NCBI GenBank assembly: GCA_017464475.1
Contig: JAFTZQ010000018.1
Span: 1 to 64,000 of the forward strand
Length of the DNA: 64,000 nt
Direction: 5' to 3'
DNA from: Paludibacteraceae bacterium
GTDB taxonomy: Bacteria > Bacteroidota > Bacteroidia > Bacteroidales > Paludibacteraceae
Shown: one piece after another, positions 43,774-53,470 of the stretch
How the letters are laid out: every line of letters starts with the position of its first letter
Position numbering within the stretch: position 1 is the stretch's first letter
Program-made: the position numbers and the translations under genes
The notes under the pieces: model-generated
Database searches by the model: none
The model's input: only the letters and a program-made list of their open reading frames with translations
What the model was told of the DNA's origin: nothing

Positions 43774-44796
43774 ATGGAAGCATCACAATTCAAATCCGAT
43801 CAATATGTACGTTTCTGCCCGGGTTGCGGCGACCACGCTATCTGCATGGCGCTTCAGAAAGCCATGGCGCAAATAGGAATCCCGACCCACCAGGTGGCAG
43901 TCATCTCCGGTATTGGTTGTTCCAGCCGAATGCCGCACTATCTCAATACCTACGGTTTCAATACCATTCACGGTCGTGGCGGTGCGATCGCTACCGGCGT
44001 GAAGACAAGCCATCCCGAACTGACCGTTTGGCAGATGTCCGGCGACGGCGACTGCCTCGCTATCGGAGGAAACCATTTCATCCACGAGATACGCAGAAAC
44101 GTCGATCTCAATATCTGTCTCTTCAATAACCGCATCTACGGTCTGACCAAAGGTCAGTATTCGCCGACCAGCCCTAAAGGATTTGTCTCCAAATCCTCTC
44201 CTTTCGGAACGGTAGAGCGTCCGTTTATTCCTGCAGAACTGGTGCTCGGCGCACGTGGTACGTTCTTTGCCCGCACGCTCGATGTCGATGTGCCGACGAC
44301 GGTCGATTGCCTTGTAGCCGCGCAGCAGCACAAAGGTGCGTCTGTTGTTGAATGTCTCGTTAACTGTGTGATTTTCAATAACGGAACGCATTCGTGGATC
44401 GCCGATCGCGAACAGCGAGAGGAGCACAGCATCATTCTCCGCCATGGCGAGAAAATGATCTTCGGCAAGAACAAAGACAAAGGTTTGGCTGTAGAGATCG
44501 ACCCGCAGACCTTTGTTCCGCGGCTGATTGTAGTGCCTGCTGACGATGAGCGCGTGCTCGTTCATGACGCGCACCAGCAAGATCCGACACTCCATCGTCT
44601 CCTTGCCCTCATGGGACAGGAGCGAAATCTGGAAGTCAATGCTCCCTCCCTTCTCCCTATTGCCCTCGGCGTCATCCGCGATGTGGAGGCGGAGACGTAC
44701 GACCAAGCTGTAAACGAGCAGATACAAAAAGTGCGCGCCTCATCCCAGGCACACACTTTTGATGAACTGACTGCTACTTTGGACCAGTGGTCTTAA
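43774..44796 (+). CDS. korB: 2-oxoacid:ferredoxin oxidoreductase, beta subunit
   Basis: A 340-residue TPP-binding subunit. FCPGCGDHAICMALQKAMAQ, GRGGAIATGVK, MSGDGDCLAIGGNHFIHEIR (the G-D-G Mg-TPP motif) and NNRIYGLTKGQYSPTSP are characteristic of the KorB family. It carries the active TPP and partners korA, 27 bases upstream. Cysteines in CPGC could bind an iron-sulphur cluster. It ends overlapping a convergent DUF975 gene by 4 bases. Confidence 0.95.
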   Translation: MEASQFKSDQYVRFCPGCGDHAICMALQKAMAQIGIPTHQVAVISGIGCSSRMPHYLNTYGFNTIHGRGGAIATGVKTSHPELTVWQMSGDGDCLAIGGNHFIHEIRRNVDLNICLFNNRIYGLTKGQYSPTSPKGFVSKSSPFGTVERPFIPAELVLGARGTFFARTLDVDVPTTVDCLVAAQQHKGASVVECLVNCVIFNNGTHSWIADREQREEHSIILRHGEKMIFGKNKDKGLAVEIDPQTFVPRLIVVPADDERVLVHDAHQQDPTLHRLLALMGQERNLEVNAPSLLPIALGVIRDVEAETYDQAVNEQIQKVRASSQAHTFDELTATLDQWS

Positions 44797-45461
44797 GCTA
44801 CTTGTGCAGCTTGCTTGGCTTCGTATTCGGCTTTGACATCCTCGTAGAAATGCGCGTACGTCATGGCTATGTACGGCTCCAACCATAGTAAACCAATACC
44901 GAAGGTGAAGATTGCCAAAAAAATCCAGCCGATGAAGGTCAGTTCGAGCACGAACAGTTGCCATTTATGACCACGCATCATCAGACGGCTTGTACGGAGC
45001 ACTTCGCGCGCACTCATTTCGGGGTTGTCGTGGATAACAAAGGGTATCATGCCATAAGCCAGACCAAGAATAATCGTACCGATCATTAAGGTCGGAATGA
45101 GTACGACGACTAAAACCAAGGTCATTAATAGACCTGCAACGAAGTACTTGCTCCAGTTCGCAGCGAAATCTTTGAAGCAAAAAGAGATATAACTGCCCTC
45201 TAATTCTTCGCGACGCGCATAGCGCAGAAGCAGATTGTAGAACGCAAACTGCAGCGGAACTGCGATAAGGAGCGACAGTACTAGCATGGTACACGATCCG
45301 AAAAGGGAATACATCTCTTCTCCAAAACTATTGGACAACATAGTCGGTGAGGAGCACAACATAACGATGGCAGACACAATCAAGGTGACAAGAGCCATTT
45401 CGTTCCAACGACCTTTCAAGGTCTCTCGCGCCTGAGCGCGATACTCAGAATACATTTTCAT
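44793..45461 (-). CDS. DUF975-family membrane protein
   Basis: A 222-residue integral membrane protein with five or six hydrophobic segments. The start EYRAQARETLKGRWNEMALV and LMMRGHKWQLFVLELTFIGW are typical of DUF975. Function is unknown. It sits at the 3' end of the minus-strand run headed by waaA/hisS, 34 bases after rsgA, and converges on korB with a 4-base overlap. Confidence 0.85.
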   Translation of the reverse strand: MKMYSEYRAQARETLKGRWNEMALVTLIVSAIVMLCSSPTMLSNSFGEEMYSLFGSCTMLVLSLLIAVPLQFAFYNLLLRYARREELEGSYISFCFKDFAANWSKYFVAGLLMTLVLVVVLIPTLMIGTIILGLAYGMIPFVIHDNPEMSAREVLRTSRLMMRGHKWQLFVLELTFIGWIFLAIFTFGIGLLWLEPYIAMTYAHFYEDVKAEYEAKQAAQVA

Positions 45462-45495
45462 AACAGTGAAATTTAAATTGTTTGTTATTAGTGTT

Positions 45496-46455
45496 TTATC
45501 TGTATTTTGCTTCGTCGCAGTCGCCTAAGAGCGAGAGGTACGATTCATAGCGGCTGAGAGCAATCTCGCCGTGCTCCACGGCTTCAATAACTGCGCAACC
45601 GGGTTCGTTGGTATGCGTGCAGTTATTAAATCGGCAGTCCGTACTTGTGCGGAAGATCTCGCGGAAATAATGGGAGACCTCTTCCTTCTCCATATCGACC
45701 GATCCGAAACCTTTGATCCCCGGGGTGTCTATCACCGCCGAAACCCCCTCCGGCTCCCCCTCAAGGGGAGAGAGAAAATACATCTCCGAGAAGGTGGTGG
45801 TGTGCATGCCTTTGTCGTGGGCGTCGGAGATCTTACCTGTGCGGGTGAGTTCCTTGCCGAAGAGGGCATTCAGAAGCGTGCTTTTGCCGACTCCTGAATT
45901 GCCGGAGAGCAGGGTAGTCTTACCTGCCAGAAGAGGCAAAATGTCTGACGGCTGAACGCTGATGGCTGACATCTCTATTGTTTCATAACCGATTGATTCA
46001 TATAGCGATCGCAGTTCAGCGAGTTGAGCTAATTCGTCCTCGTTCAGCAAATCTACCTTATTAAATATAAGGAGCGCGCGCACGCGATACGCTTCGCAGG
46101 TAGCGAGAAAACGGTCAATAAACGTAGTGGAAGTAACCGGATGGTTTACGGTCACGATGAGCGCCACTTGGTCGATATTGGCTGCCAGAATATGGCTCTC
46201 TTTGCTGAGGTTGGTAGAGCGGCGGATAATATAATTACGCCGCGGCTCCACCTCTGTAATCCAAGCTGTTTGATCGCTTTCTGCTGTCAGAGTGACTTGA
46301 ACAAAGTCTCCCACTGCTACGGGGTTGGTCGTACGAATGCCGCGAATGCGGAAATTGCCTTTAATATGACATTCCACACTCGTACCATCGTCCATGCGGA
46401 TGATGTAACTGCTACCCGTTGACTTAATGACTAATCCGCGCACTTTGTAGTCCAA
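45496..46455 (-). CDS. rsgA: Ribosome small-subunit-dependent GTPase RsgA
   Basis: A 319-residue protein with an N-terminal OB fold (GTSVECHIKGNFRIRGIRT). The G motifs are in circularly permuted order (NKVD, then GNSGVGKSTLLNALFG, then DTPGIKGFG), and a C-terminal zinc site follows (CRFNNCTHTNEPGC). It matures the 30S subunit. Two in-frame repeats are present: a 7-base element encoding SAISVQPSDILP before the P-loop (45943-45972), and a CCCCTCC palindrome encoding LSPLEGEPEGVSA in the switch 1 region just before DTPGIKG (45741-45776). The second one lies in a region that normally moves on GTP hydrolysis. Confidence 0.95.
   Translation of the reverse strand: MDYKVRGLVIKSTGSSYIIRMDDGTSVECHIKGNFRIRGIRTTNPVAVGDFVQVTLTAESDQTAWITEVEPRRNYIIRRSTNLSKESHILAANIDQVALIVTVNHPVTSTTFIDRFLATCEAYRVRALLIFNKVDLLNEDELAQLAELRSLYESIGYETIEMSAISVQPSDILPLLAGKTTLLSGNSGVGKSTLLNALFGKELTRTGKISDAHDKGMHTTTFSEMYFLSPLEGEPEGVSAVIDTPGIKGFGSVDMEKEEVSHYFREIFRTSTDCRFNNCTHTNEPGCAVIEAVEHGEIALSRYESYLSLLGDCDEAKYR
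45741..45776. repeat. CCCCTCC palindromic element inside rsgA
   Basis: AAACCCCCTCCGGCTCCCCC, then TCAAGGGGAGAGAG. It is in frame and encodes SPLEGEPEG between the FSEMYFL and DTPG segments of RsgA. Confidence 0.8.
45943..45972. repeat. 7-base-period element inside rsgA
   Basis: Heptads TCTGACG, GCTGAAC, GCTGATG and GCTGACA. It encodes part of MSAISVQPSD. Confidence 0.8.
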
Positions 46456-46460
46456 CGCGA

Positions 46461-47024
46461 CTATACCGTCATGATCTCTTTTTCCTTGGCTGCGTAGAGC
46501 GCATCGACCTTAGCGATATATTTATCGTGGGTCTTCTGCATCTCTTCCTCTGCGTCTTTCTCGATGTCCTCGCTCAGACCGTTCTTGACGAGTTTCTTAA
46601 ACTCCTCAATCGCGTCGCGGCGAGCATTTCGGATCGACATCTTGGCGTTCTCTGCTTCGGCTTTACATTGCTTGCAGAGCTCGCGGCGGCGTTCCTCTGT
46701 CAGCGGCGGAAGGATCAGACGGATCGTTTCTCCGTTGTTGGAGGGCGCGAGACCGATGTTGGAATTGATGATAGCGCGCTCGATCTCACTGATGAGTTTC
46801 TTCTCCCACGGCGTGATGGCGATAGTGCGTGCGTCCGGCGTGGTGACCGTTGCGCAAGAACTCAGCGGCGACATCGTGCCGTAGTACTCGATCTTGATCG
46901 GGTCCAAGATACGCGGGTTGGCTTTACCTGCACGGATGTGCTGGAGCGTGTCGTCCAAGTGAGCGACAGCAGACTGCATTTGCTCTTCGGCTGCAGATTC
47001 TAATAATTCGAGTTCTTCTTCCAT
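46461..47024 (-). CDS. frr: Ribosome recycling factor
   Basis: A 187-residue protein of usual length. LQHIRAGKANPRILDPIKIE, YYGTMSPLSSCATVTTPDAR and LPPLTEERRRELCKQCK mark the three-helix bundle and the small domain. It splits post-termination ribosomes with EF-G. It lies 4 bases after pyrH, as in many bacteria, and is followed by rsgA 5 bases on. Confidence 0.97.
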   Translation of the reverse strand: MEEELELLESAAEEQMQSAVAHLDDTLQHIRAGKANPRILDPIKIEYYGTMSPLSSCATVTTPDARTIAITPWEKKLISEIERAIINSNIGLAPSNNGETIRLILPPLTEERRRELCKQCKAEAENAKMSIRNARRDAIEEFKKLVKNGLSEDIEKDAEEEMQKTHDKYIAKVDALYAAKEKEIMTV

Positions 47025-47028
47025 ATTG

Positions 47029-47733
47029 TTAGATTTTTACGAGAGTTCCAATGGGCTCTCCGTTGATTACTTTTTCGAGGTTGCCGTTGACGTCCATGTT
47101 AAAGACATAGATCGGCAGCCCGTTTTCTTTCGCCATGGCGGTAGCGGTGAGATCCATCACTTTCAGTCCGCGGCGGATCACTTCGTCGTACGTGATCTCG
47201 TCGAACTTGGTAGCGGTGGGATCTTTCTCCGGGTCAGCGGTGTAGATTCCGTCCACGCGGGTTCCTTTGAGCATCACATCGGCTTTGATCTCCAGCGCGC
47301 GGAGTGACGAACCGGTGTCGGTGGTGAAATAGGGTGCACCTGTTCCGCCGGCGAGGATCACTACATTGCCTTTCTCCAGCAAGCGGATTGCTTTGGCAGG
47401 GCTGTAGAAATCGCCTATAGGCTCCATGCGGATGGAGGTCAGTACGCGTACGGGCTGACCGATCGCTTCAAGTGCCGAAGCCAATGCTAAAGCATTGATG
47501 ACGGTAGCTAACATGCCCATCTGGTCGCCTTTGACACGGTCGAAACCTTTCTGCGCACCGCTTAAGCCGCGGAAGATATTTCCTCCGCCGATGACAATAC
47601 CCACTTGCACACCTTTCGCCGCGATCGCTTTCACTTGCTCGGCGTATTCCGCCAGATGAGCGGTGTCAATTCCTTGTTTGCTTGCACCCGCCAGGCTCTC
47701 GCCGGAGAGTTTCAATAAAATACGTTTAAACAT
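47029..47733 (-). CDS. pyrH: Uridylate kinase
   Basis: The start is the ATG at 47733 (MFKRILLKLSGESLAGASKQ); the longer frame upstream overlaps the carbonic anhydrase gene. The 234-residue protein has VGIVIGGGNIFRG, DQMGMLATVINALALASAL and LAGGTGAPYFTTDT, typical of bacterial hexameric UMP kinases. It makes UDP from UMP and is followed by frr. Confidence 0.96.
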   Translation of the reverse strand: MFKRILLKLSGESLAGASKQGIDTAHLAEYAEQVKAIAAKGVQVGIVIGGGNIFRGLSGAQKGFDRVKGDQMGMLATVINALALASALEAIGQPVRVLTSIRMEPIGDFYSPAKAIRLLEKGNVVILAGGTGAPYFTTDTGSSLRALEIKADVMLKGTRVDGIYTADPEKDPTATKFDEITYDEVIRRGLKVMDLTATAMAKENGLPIYVFNMDVNGNLEKVINGEPIGTLVKI

Positions 47734-47737
47734 AGTT

Positions 47738-48265
47738 TTATTCTTTATACCAACTTGCGTACATGGCGTAATTGTTGGCAATGGTTTTGTTGATCTCTTC
47801 GGTCTGCGCAGGGTCGGCTTTCTTGATAAACTTCGCCGGAACGCCTCCCCATATCTCGTGAGGACCGATCTGCGTTCCTTTGAGCACCAACGCACCTGCA
47901 GCCACGATCGCTCCTTCTCCCACATGCGCGCCGTCGAGCAGGGTAGAACCCATTCCGATGAGCGCGTAGTCATCTACGTCTGCGCCATGGATGGTGACGT
48001 TATGTCCGACAGAGACGTAGTCGCCGAGGGTGATGGTTGATTTCTTGTAGAGCGTGTGGAGCACAGCTCCGTCCTGGATGTTGCAATGCTTGCCGATGGT
48101 GATCGTGTTGACGTCTCCGCGCAGCACGGAGTTGAACCACAGGCTCGTTCCTTCACCCACCGTCACATCGCCAACGACCGTGGCATTCTCTGCCATGAAC
48201 ACGTCGTCAGCAATGTGCGGGGTGAGAATCTCACCGTTTCGATTTATGGTCTTTACGAGTGCCAT
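47738..48265 (-). CDS. Gamma carbonic anhydrase-family protein
   Basis: A 175-residue left-handed beta-helix protein. GEGTSLWFNSVLRGDVNTI, NIQDGAVLHT and VSVGHNVTIHGADVDDYALI contain the three potential zinc histidines of the CamH/YrdA type. It may hydrate carbon dioxide, but many members have no proven activity. It sits 4 bases before the pyrH start and 12 after tpiA. Confidence 0.9.
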   Translation of the reverse strand: MALVKTINRNGEILTPHIADDVFMAENATVVGDVTVGEGTSLWFNSVLRGDVNTITIGKHCNIQDGAVLHTLYKKSTITLGDYVSVGHNVTIHGADVDDYALIGMGSTLLDGAHVGEGAIVAAGALVLKGTQIGPHEIWGGVPAKFIKKADPAQTEEINKTIANNYAMYASWYKE

Positions 48266-48277
48266 AGTTAATCTAGT

Positions 48278-49030
48278 TTATCGAGCAGCGATGATCGCGA
48301 GGAATTTCTCTGCTACGAGAGCCGCTCCGCCGATCAGACCGCCGTCGATATCCGGGCAAGCAAAGAGCTCTGCTGCGTTCTTCTCGTTGCAGCTTCCGCC
48401 GTAGAGGATCGTGGTGTCTTCAGCTGCCTCTTTGCCGTATTTCTCAGCTACGCGGCTACGGATGTATGCGTGGATCTCCTCTGCTTGTGCAGGAGTAGCG
48501 GTTAGACCTGTTCCGATCGCCCATACCGGTTCATAAGCGAGGGTGATATTCTTCCACTCCTCAGCGGAAAGACCGAATACAGACCCTTCGAGTTGTGCTT
48601 TTACCACCTCGTTCTGCTTGCCTGCTTCGCGCTCCTCTTTCACCTCACCGATGCAGAAGATCACTTTCAGACCGTTAGCGAGCGCGAGACGCACTTTCTC
48701 AGCCAGCATCTCATAGCTCTCTGCGTAGTACTGACGACGCTCGGAATGACCGAGAATAACGTACTCTGCTCCGGTCGATTTCACCATCTCTGCGGAAACC
48801 TCTCCGGTGTATGCACCCTTCTCATGGTCTGCGCAGTTCTCTGCAGCCACCTTGATCGGCGAACCTTTGAGCAACTCCGCTACGGTAGCCAGATGGATAA
48901 ACGGCGTGCCGATGACTACGGCGCATGAGGGGTTCTTTACTGCTTCTTTCAACTCGGTAGCCAACGCTACTCCTTCCTGCAGGTTCTTGTTCATTTTCCA
49001 GTTACCTGCAACCATTTTAATTCTTGCCAT
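48278..49030 (-). CDS. tpiA: Triosephosphate isomerase
   Basis: A 250-residue TIM barrel. [10 protein letters not shown] (active-site Asn and Lys), [13 protein letters not shown] (catalytic His) and [20 protein letters not shown] (catalytic Glu) are intact. It interconverts dihydroxyacetone phosphate and glyceraldehyde 3-phosphate. The gene is one base from the end of the upstream DoxX-type gene. Confidence 0.98.
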   Translation of the reverse strand: MARIKMVAGNWKMNKNLQEGVALATELKEAVKNPSCAVVIGTPFIHLATVAELLKGSPIKVAAENCADHEKGAYTGEVSAEMVKSTGAEYVILGHSERRQYYAESYEMLAEKVRLALANGLKVIFCIGEVKEEREAGKQNEVVKAQLEGSVFGLSAEEWKNITLAYEPVWAIGTGLTATPAQAEEIHAYIRSRVAEKYGKEAAEDTTILYGGSCNEKNAAELFACPDIDGGLIGGAALVAEKFLAIIAAR

Positions 49031-49031
49031 A

Positions 49032-50132
49032 TTATAATTGTTTTAAGTTATGCTTTTCTGTAATTATTCCGTTTTGCACGACGATCAGCCCCGGATTTGC
49101 GCGGACGATGGTTTTGAGCGTCACGGGGTCGGTATAGCAGAAAACGCGCTCTGCGGTCTCTTCGTCCCAACCCATTTGCTGCGCAAAATCATATATGTCT
49201 TCTTCGCCGGAACCGGTTAAGCAATGCACCGACGAGATACCGACGAGATACCGTGCTATCTTTTGCGCTTGCTCTATGTTGGTCTTTTTGAGGTCGTACA
49301 TAATAATCAGGGTGACGGGTTCTTCGCTCTCCAAGATATCATAGGTGATGTCCTCAAAGTCCATGGTCATGATCTCGAAGTCATGGATCGGCGCTTCGAA
49401 GCCTTTCTTGACGAGCACGGATTTCTGATCGACAAAAGTCCAAGTGCTGTCGCCTTTTGGGTAGTTCTCCAGCGTGAACTCCTGCTGCACGCCGTCTTTT
49501 TCGTAGATCAAGGTCGTCTCATAGACGTCCGGTTCGGCATCGTCCGGCACTTCCATCAGTTCAGGGATGTTATTTCCTATTTTGTACGGACGGAAGTCCA
49601 TCGGCGGCAAGTGGGTGTAACTATATCCCATGATTCCGCCGGCTATTCCTGCTCCGAGAAGGACGATACACAGTTCCGCCCACCAGCTGAAGGTCTGCGG
49701 GATCGCTTTGCGGCAGATGAGCAGAATGATTACCAGACTCAGAAAAACGATGTTTTTCCAGAAAGTCTGCCAGTTGGTCAGCACGAGTGCGTCGCCGAAA
49801 CAGCCGCAGTCGGAGACCGGGTTGGTCAGCGCGATCCAAAGCGTCAACGGCGTCATGACCAGATAGAAAGCCAGCGAGAGCCAGCTTGTCCAGTTGGTGC
49901 GCACGTTGAACAACATACACACACCCAGCAGCCATTCCACCAAGATCAGGCACACGGCGGCTACTCCTGCCAGCGGCAGCAGGTCGGTAAAGAACCCGCC
50001 GAACGCCTTGAGGTAATCCTCGATCTTATAGACCGTTCCCAGCGGGTCAACGGCTTTGACAAAGCCCGAGAAAAGGAACGTGATTGCCAGTAATGTGCGG
50101 CTGATGGAGCCAATGATATGTTTAGTTTTCAT
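49032..50132 (-). CDS. DoxX-type membrane protein of the BT_3928 family
   Basis: A 366-residue protein. The first 170 residues are four or five TM helices with a DoxX/MauE-like pattern ([20 protein letters not shown] and [20 protein letters not shown]). The CGCFG motif is the redox cysteine pair seen in MauE-type proteins. The C-terminal half is a soluble thioredoxin-like domain without a CxxC. I recall this architecture as the BT_3928 family of Bacteroidota; the role is unknown. It overlaps the DUF1599 gene by 11 bases. Confidence 0.85.
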   Translation of the reverse strand: MKTKHIIGSISRTLLAITFLFSGFVKAVDPLGTVYKIEDYLKAFGGFFTDLLPLAGVAAVCLILVEWLLGVCMLFNVRTNWTSWLSLAFYLVMTPLTLWIALTNPVSDCGCFGDALVLTNWQTFWKNIVFLSLVIILLICRKAIPQTFSWWAELCIVLLGAGIAGGIMGYSYTHLPPMDFRPYKIGNNIPELMEVPDDAEPDVYETTLIYEKDGVQQEFTLENYPKGDSTWTFVDQKSVLVKKGFEAPIHDFEIMTMDFEDITYDILESEEPVTLIIMYDLKKTNIEQAQKIARYLVGISSVHCLTGSGEEDIYDFAQQMGWDEETAERVFCYTDPVTLKTIVRANPGLIVVQNGIITEKHNLKQL

Positions 50133-50658
50133 AGTGAATCAAATCAAAAATCGCGTAGTTGATAATATCGAAATAATTGCCTTCCACGCCTTCGGAAGCA
50201 ATCGTTTTGCCTTCGTGCTCCAAGATCGTTTTGATGCGGATGATCTTGGCGAAAATCATATCCACGATGCCTTCTTTCGACATCTCGCGCCATGCTTCGC
50301 CGTAGTCGTGGTTCTTGCGAATCATCAGCTCCTTGGCTTCGCCAAGCACTTTGTCGTAGTGCTTCATGGCTTCCTCGTTGCTCATGTCCACGCTGTCCGC
50401 ATAGCCCTCCCGCTCCTGAATGATGGCGGTAATACCATAATTGACGATCGCGCGCAGGTTTCCCTCTATATCGTCGCCTACCAGACTTACGCCTGTTTCC
50501 TGGCGTTGCCGGATGTTGCAGGCTTTGATATAGAGTTGGTCGGTAATACCGTGCAGACGGAAGATCCGCCACGAAGCACCGTAATCCTGCATCTTGTCCA
50601 CGAAGATCGTCCGACATTTGGCGGTCACTTCATCGAATTGTTTGTTTGTATCTGCCAT
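50122..50658 (-). CDS. DUF1599 protein
   Basis: A 178-residue soluble helical protein with two repeats of the same motif (CRTIFVDKMQDYGASWRIFR and AKELMIRKNHDYGEAWREMS), the mark of DUF1599. Each half has K-x2-DYG-x-(A/S)-WR. This suggests a nucleotide-binding or MazG-like fold, though its function is not established. It is coupled to the BT_3928-like gene and preceded by an 11-base tandem repeat. Confidence 0.88.
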   Translation of the reverse strand: MADTNKQFDEVTAKCRTIFVDKMQDYGASWRIFRLHGITDQLYIKACNIRQRQETGVSLVGDDIEGNLRAIVNYGITAIIQEREGYADSVDMSNEEAMKHYDKVLGEAKELMIRKNHDYGEAWREMSKEGIVDMIFAKIIRIKTILEHEGKTIASEGVEGNYFDIINYAIFDLIHYEN

Positions 50659-50701
50659 TTTCTACAATTTACTATTTTTAAGATTTTGTTCTGTTTACAG
50701 C

Positions 50702-50755
50702 GTCTCGTCAACGTCTCGTATGTGTCTCGTAGGTGTCTCGTATGTAAGTCGTAGG
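50702..50755. repeat. 11-base tandem repeat between hisS and DUF1599
   Basis: GTCTCGT begins at 50702, 50713, 50724 and 50735, followed by a degenerate fifth unit. The unit is about GTCTCGTATGT. The period equals that of the G-rich repeat at 41629. Confidence 0.85.
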
Positions 50756-50783
50756 CAAAAAGCCCTCAAAAAATGTACGATTA

Positions 50784-52097
50784 TTAAGATTTGAGTGCTT
50801 TAAGCAGTTCTTCCAGAGAGACTAATCTCTGTTCCCCGGACGCCATGTTTTTGAGCATCACTTTGTTCTGCGCCATTTCGTCTCCGCCGACGATCGCCAC
50901 AAACGGAATATGCTTGCTGTCGGCATAGCCCATCTGCTTTTTCATCTTGGTCGGTTCCGGGAATATCTCGGTGGTTATTCCTGCTTCGCGGAGTGCTTTC
51001 ACCCAGCGTAGCGCATAGCGCAATTCGTCGTTGCCAAAGGTGGCGAAGAGGATTTGTGTTTCGGATTGCAGTTCCTTCGGGAACAAATCCAGCTCCGTCA
51101 ACACATCGTAAATACGGTCTGCGCCGAACGAGATTCCGACACCCGAAACGCCCGGAAGACCGAAAATACCGGTCAAATTATCGTATCGACCGCCTCCTGT
51201 GATAGAGCCGATCTGCGCGTCCAGCGCTTTCACTTCGAAGATTGCTCCGGTGTAGTAATTCAGTCCGCGAGCCAAGCAGAGGTCTAATTCAATATTCAGT
51301 TTGACACCCGTTGTTTCGATCAGTCCGAACACTTCTTCCATCTCCTCTACACCCTTCAGTCCGATCTCGCTGGAAGCAAGGATTGTACGCAAGGCTGCGA
51401 GTTTCTCTGCGGTCGAACCGCTGAGGTTAAGGATGGGTTGGAGTGCCGCTACCGCTTCGTCGGAGAGCCCGCGCTCGCGCAATTCGTCGTTCACGGCGTT
51501 CACGCCGATCTTGTCCAACTTGTCGATCGCTACGGTGATGTCAATCATCTTGTCCGGTGCTCCGATGACTTCGGCTATTCCGGCAAGGATCTTACGGTTG
51601 TTGATATGCAGACAGACGTTGATGCCCAGCCGGCGGTAGACCTCTTCTACAATCTGGATCAACTCCAGCTCGCCGATAAGGCTGTCGGATCCGATCACAT
51701 CCACGTCGCATTGGTAGAACTCGCGGTAGCGTCCTTTCTGCGGACGGTCTGCGCGCCAAACAGGCTGGATCTGGAACCGCTTGAAGGGGAAAGAGATCTC
51801 CTCGCGGTGCTGTACCACATAGCGTGCAAAAGGAACGGTCAGGTCATACCGCAGACCTTTCTCCGGCGCAAGAGCGGCTTTCTCTCCGCTGTTCTGGATG
51901 CGGAAGAGCAGCTTGTCGCCTTCCTCGCCGTATTTGCCCATCAGCGTCCCGATATTCTCCATTGCCGGAGTCTCGATCTGCTGAAAACCGTACAAACTAA
52001 ACACACCTTTGATCGTGTCAAAGATATAATTGCGGCGCGCCATCTCGACTTGTCCGAAGTCACGCGTGCCTTTGGGTATACTTGGTTTCTGTGCCAT
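50784..52097 (-). CDS. hisS: Histidyl-tRNA synthetase
   Basis: A 437-residue class II synthetase. Motif 2 is [20 protein letters not shown], the histidine A motif is [14 protein letters not shown], and motif 3 is [12 protein letters not shown]. The C-terminal anticodon domain (about 330-437) is complete. It charges tRNA-His. The gene is separated from DUF1599 by repeats and lies 17 bases after waaA. Confidence 0.96.
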   Translation of the reverse strand: MAQKPSIPKGTRDFGQVEMARRNYIFDTIKGVFSLYGFQQIETPAMENIGTLMGKYGEEGDKLLFRIQNSGEKAALAPEKGLRYDLTVPFARYVVQHREEISFPFKRFQIQPVWRADRPQKGRYREFYQCDVDVIGSDSLIGELELIQIVEEVYRRLGINVCLHINNRKILAGIAEVIGAPDKMIDITVAIDKLDKIGVNAVNDELRERGLSDEAVAALQPILNLSGSTAEKLAALRTILASSEIGLKGVEEMEEVFGLIETTGVKLNIELDLCLARGLNYYTGAIFEVKALDAQIGSITGGGRYDNLTGIFGLPGVSGVGISFGADRIYDVLTELDLFPKELQSETQILFATFGNDELRYALRWVKALREAGITTEIFPEPTKMKKQMGYADSKHIPFVAIVGGDEMAQNKVMLKNMASGEQRLVSLEELLKALKS

Positions 52098-52114
52098 AAA
52101 TCACAAATAATAAA

Positions 52115-53359
52115 TTACAAATTAAAAATCTGTTCATATATTTTCCGGGTTGCCCCTTTTTCGGACTCAACGTACTGCGCAGCGCAGGAACCCATTTCTT
52201 CATAATTATCCAGGGATTCGTTGAGCGCTTTTTCTAATTCCGCTGCGTTTTTAATACTCCGCCCGGCACCTGCATCTATCAGCCCTTGCGCTTCGCGGAA
52301 ATGATGGTAATTAGGTCCGAAAACGACGGGCATTCCATATACTGCGGCTTCGATCGTGTTATGGATACCTTCGCCGAAACCGCCGCCGATATATGCCACT
52401 TGCCCGAAGCGATAGATGGAACTCAATAATCCCATTATATCAATAAGTAACACGCGCGCGTGGAGCAAAATATTGCGGCTGCTGATTGCCGGAGCTGCGC
52501 CTTGAGTGATGGCAGAGTAGGTAACCAGCTGACCTTTGAACAGGTTGAAAATAAAATGCAGATGTTTCTCGTTCAACTCATGCGGAACAAGTATCAGTTT
52601 GCAGTCCGGATTGTCGGACATGTATTGCGCCAGCAGCAGCTCGTCTTCCTGCCATGTGCTGCCCGCAACCACCACGCGTTTGAAGTTCTCGGCGAACTGC
52701 GCAATCGGAGTAAGGTTTTTCGTCCCCTGTAAGCTCGCTTGCTGCACTTGAAGCACGCGGTCAAAACGTGTGTCTCCAGCCACAGTGACATTCTTCACGC
52801 CGTGCATTGCCAAAAGTCTCTCTGACCCCTCGTCCTGAACATACAGGTGCGTGAAGCGTTTCAGCACTTTCAGCTGACCTTTGCCCCACCAGCGGAAGAA
52901 ATATTGATTCGGACGGAAAATGGAACAGATGCTATAACTCGGTATATTCTGTTTCTTCAGCTCGCGGATGTATGCCGGCCAGAACTCGTATTTCACGAAA
53001 ATAGCCATCTTCGGCTGAAGCGCCTTGATAAACCGTTTCGCATTCCGCCGAGTCGCGAAGGGCAGGTAATAAACCCCGTCTGCCAACTCATGATTTTTCC
53101 GGGCTTCGTACCCCGAAGGGGAGAAGAATGTGACTACTATTTTTGTCCTTTCATCTGCTTTCTTAAGCCTTTCTATCAGCGGTCTTGCCTGTTCGAACTC
53201 TCCGACCGACGCGGCATGAAACCATATTGCGCCATGTACTTTCGCCCATTCTGATTCGCGACCTTTCGCTAAGGTCTCTCTCTGGCCACGAACCAACTTT
53301 CGGGCTTTCTCATGCCCGAAAAGGGCGGCTATTCGTATGAGTAAAAAATAGAAATACAC
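52115..53359 (-). CDS. waaA: 3-deoxy-D-manno-octulosonic acid (Kdo) transferase
   Basis: A 414-residue GT30 glycosyltransferase with an N-terminal membrane anchor (MYFYFLLIRIAALFG). IWFHAASVGEFEQARPLIER carries the family's G-E motif, IFVKYEFWPAYIRELKKQN follows, and the C-terminal domain has YIGGGFGEGIHNTIEAAVYG. It adds Kdo to lipid A precursor at the inner membrane. It has its own promoter, back to back with that of tsaD. Confidence 0.93.
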   Translation of the reverse strand: MYFYFLLIRIAALFGHEKARKLVRGQRETLAKGRESEWAKVHGAIWFHAASVGEFEQARPLIERLKKADERTKIVVTFFSPSGYEARKNHELADGVYYLPFATRRNAKRFIKALQPKMAIFVKYEFWPAYIRELKKQNIPSYSICSIFRPNQYFFRWWGKGQLKVLKRFTHLYVQDEGSERLLAMHGVKNVTVAGDTRFDRVLQVQQASLQGTKNLTPIAQFAENFKRVVVAGSTWQEDELLLAQYMSDNPDCKLILVPHELNEKHLHFIFNLFKGQLVTYSAITQGAAPAISSRNILLHARVLLIDIMGLLSSIYRFGQVAYIGGGFGEGIHNTIEAAVYGMPVVFGPNYHHFREAQGLIDAGAGRSIKNAAELEKALNESLDNYEEMGSCAAQYVESEKGATRKIYEQIFNL

Positions 53360-53392
53360 GATTGGAATTTAAATGTTTCTTTAAATCGGGTG

Positions 53393-53423
53393 CAAATTTA
53401 CAAAAAAAAAATCATATACGCAA
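53393..53423 (-). promoter_or_regulatory. Promoter of waaA
   Basis: On the minus strand, TTG is at 53423-53421 and TAAATTTG at 53400-53393. The start codon is at 53359. Confidence 0.7.
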
Positions 53424-53430
53424 AATTAAT

Positions 53431-53461
53431 TTGCATAATTGCGAAAAAAGCAGTACTTTTG
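53431..53461 (+). promoter_or_regulatory. Promoter of tsaD
   Basis: TTGCATAATTG at 53431 and TACTTTTG at 53454-53461. It is back to back with the waaA promoter. Confidence 0.75.
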
Positions 53462-53470
53462 CAGTCGCAA

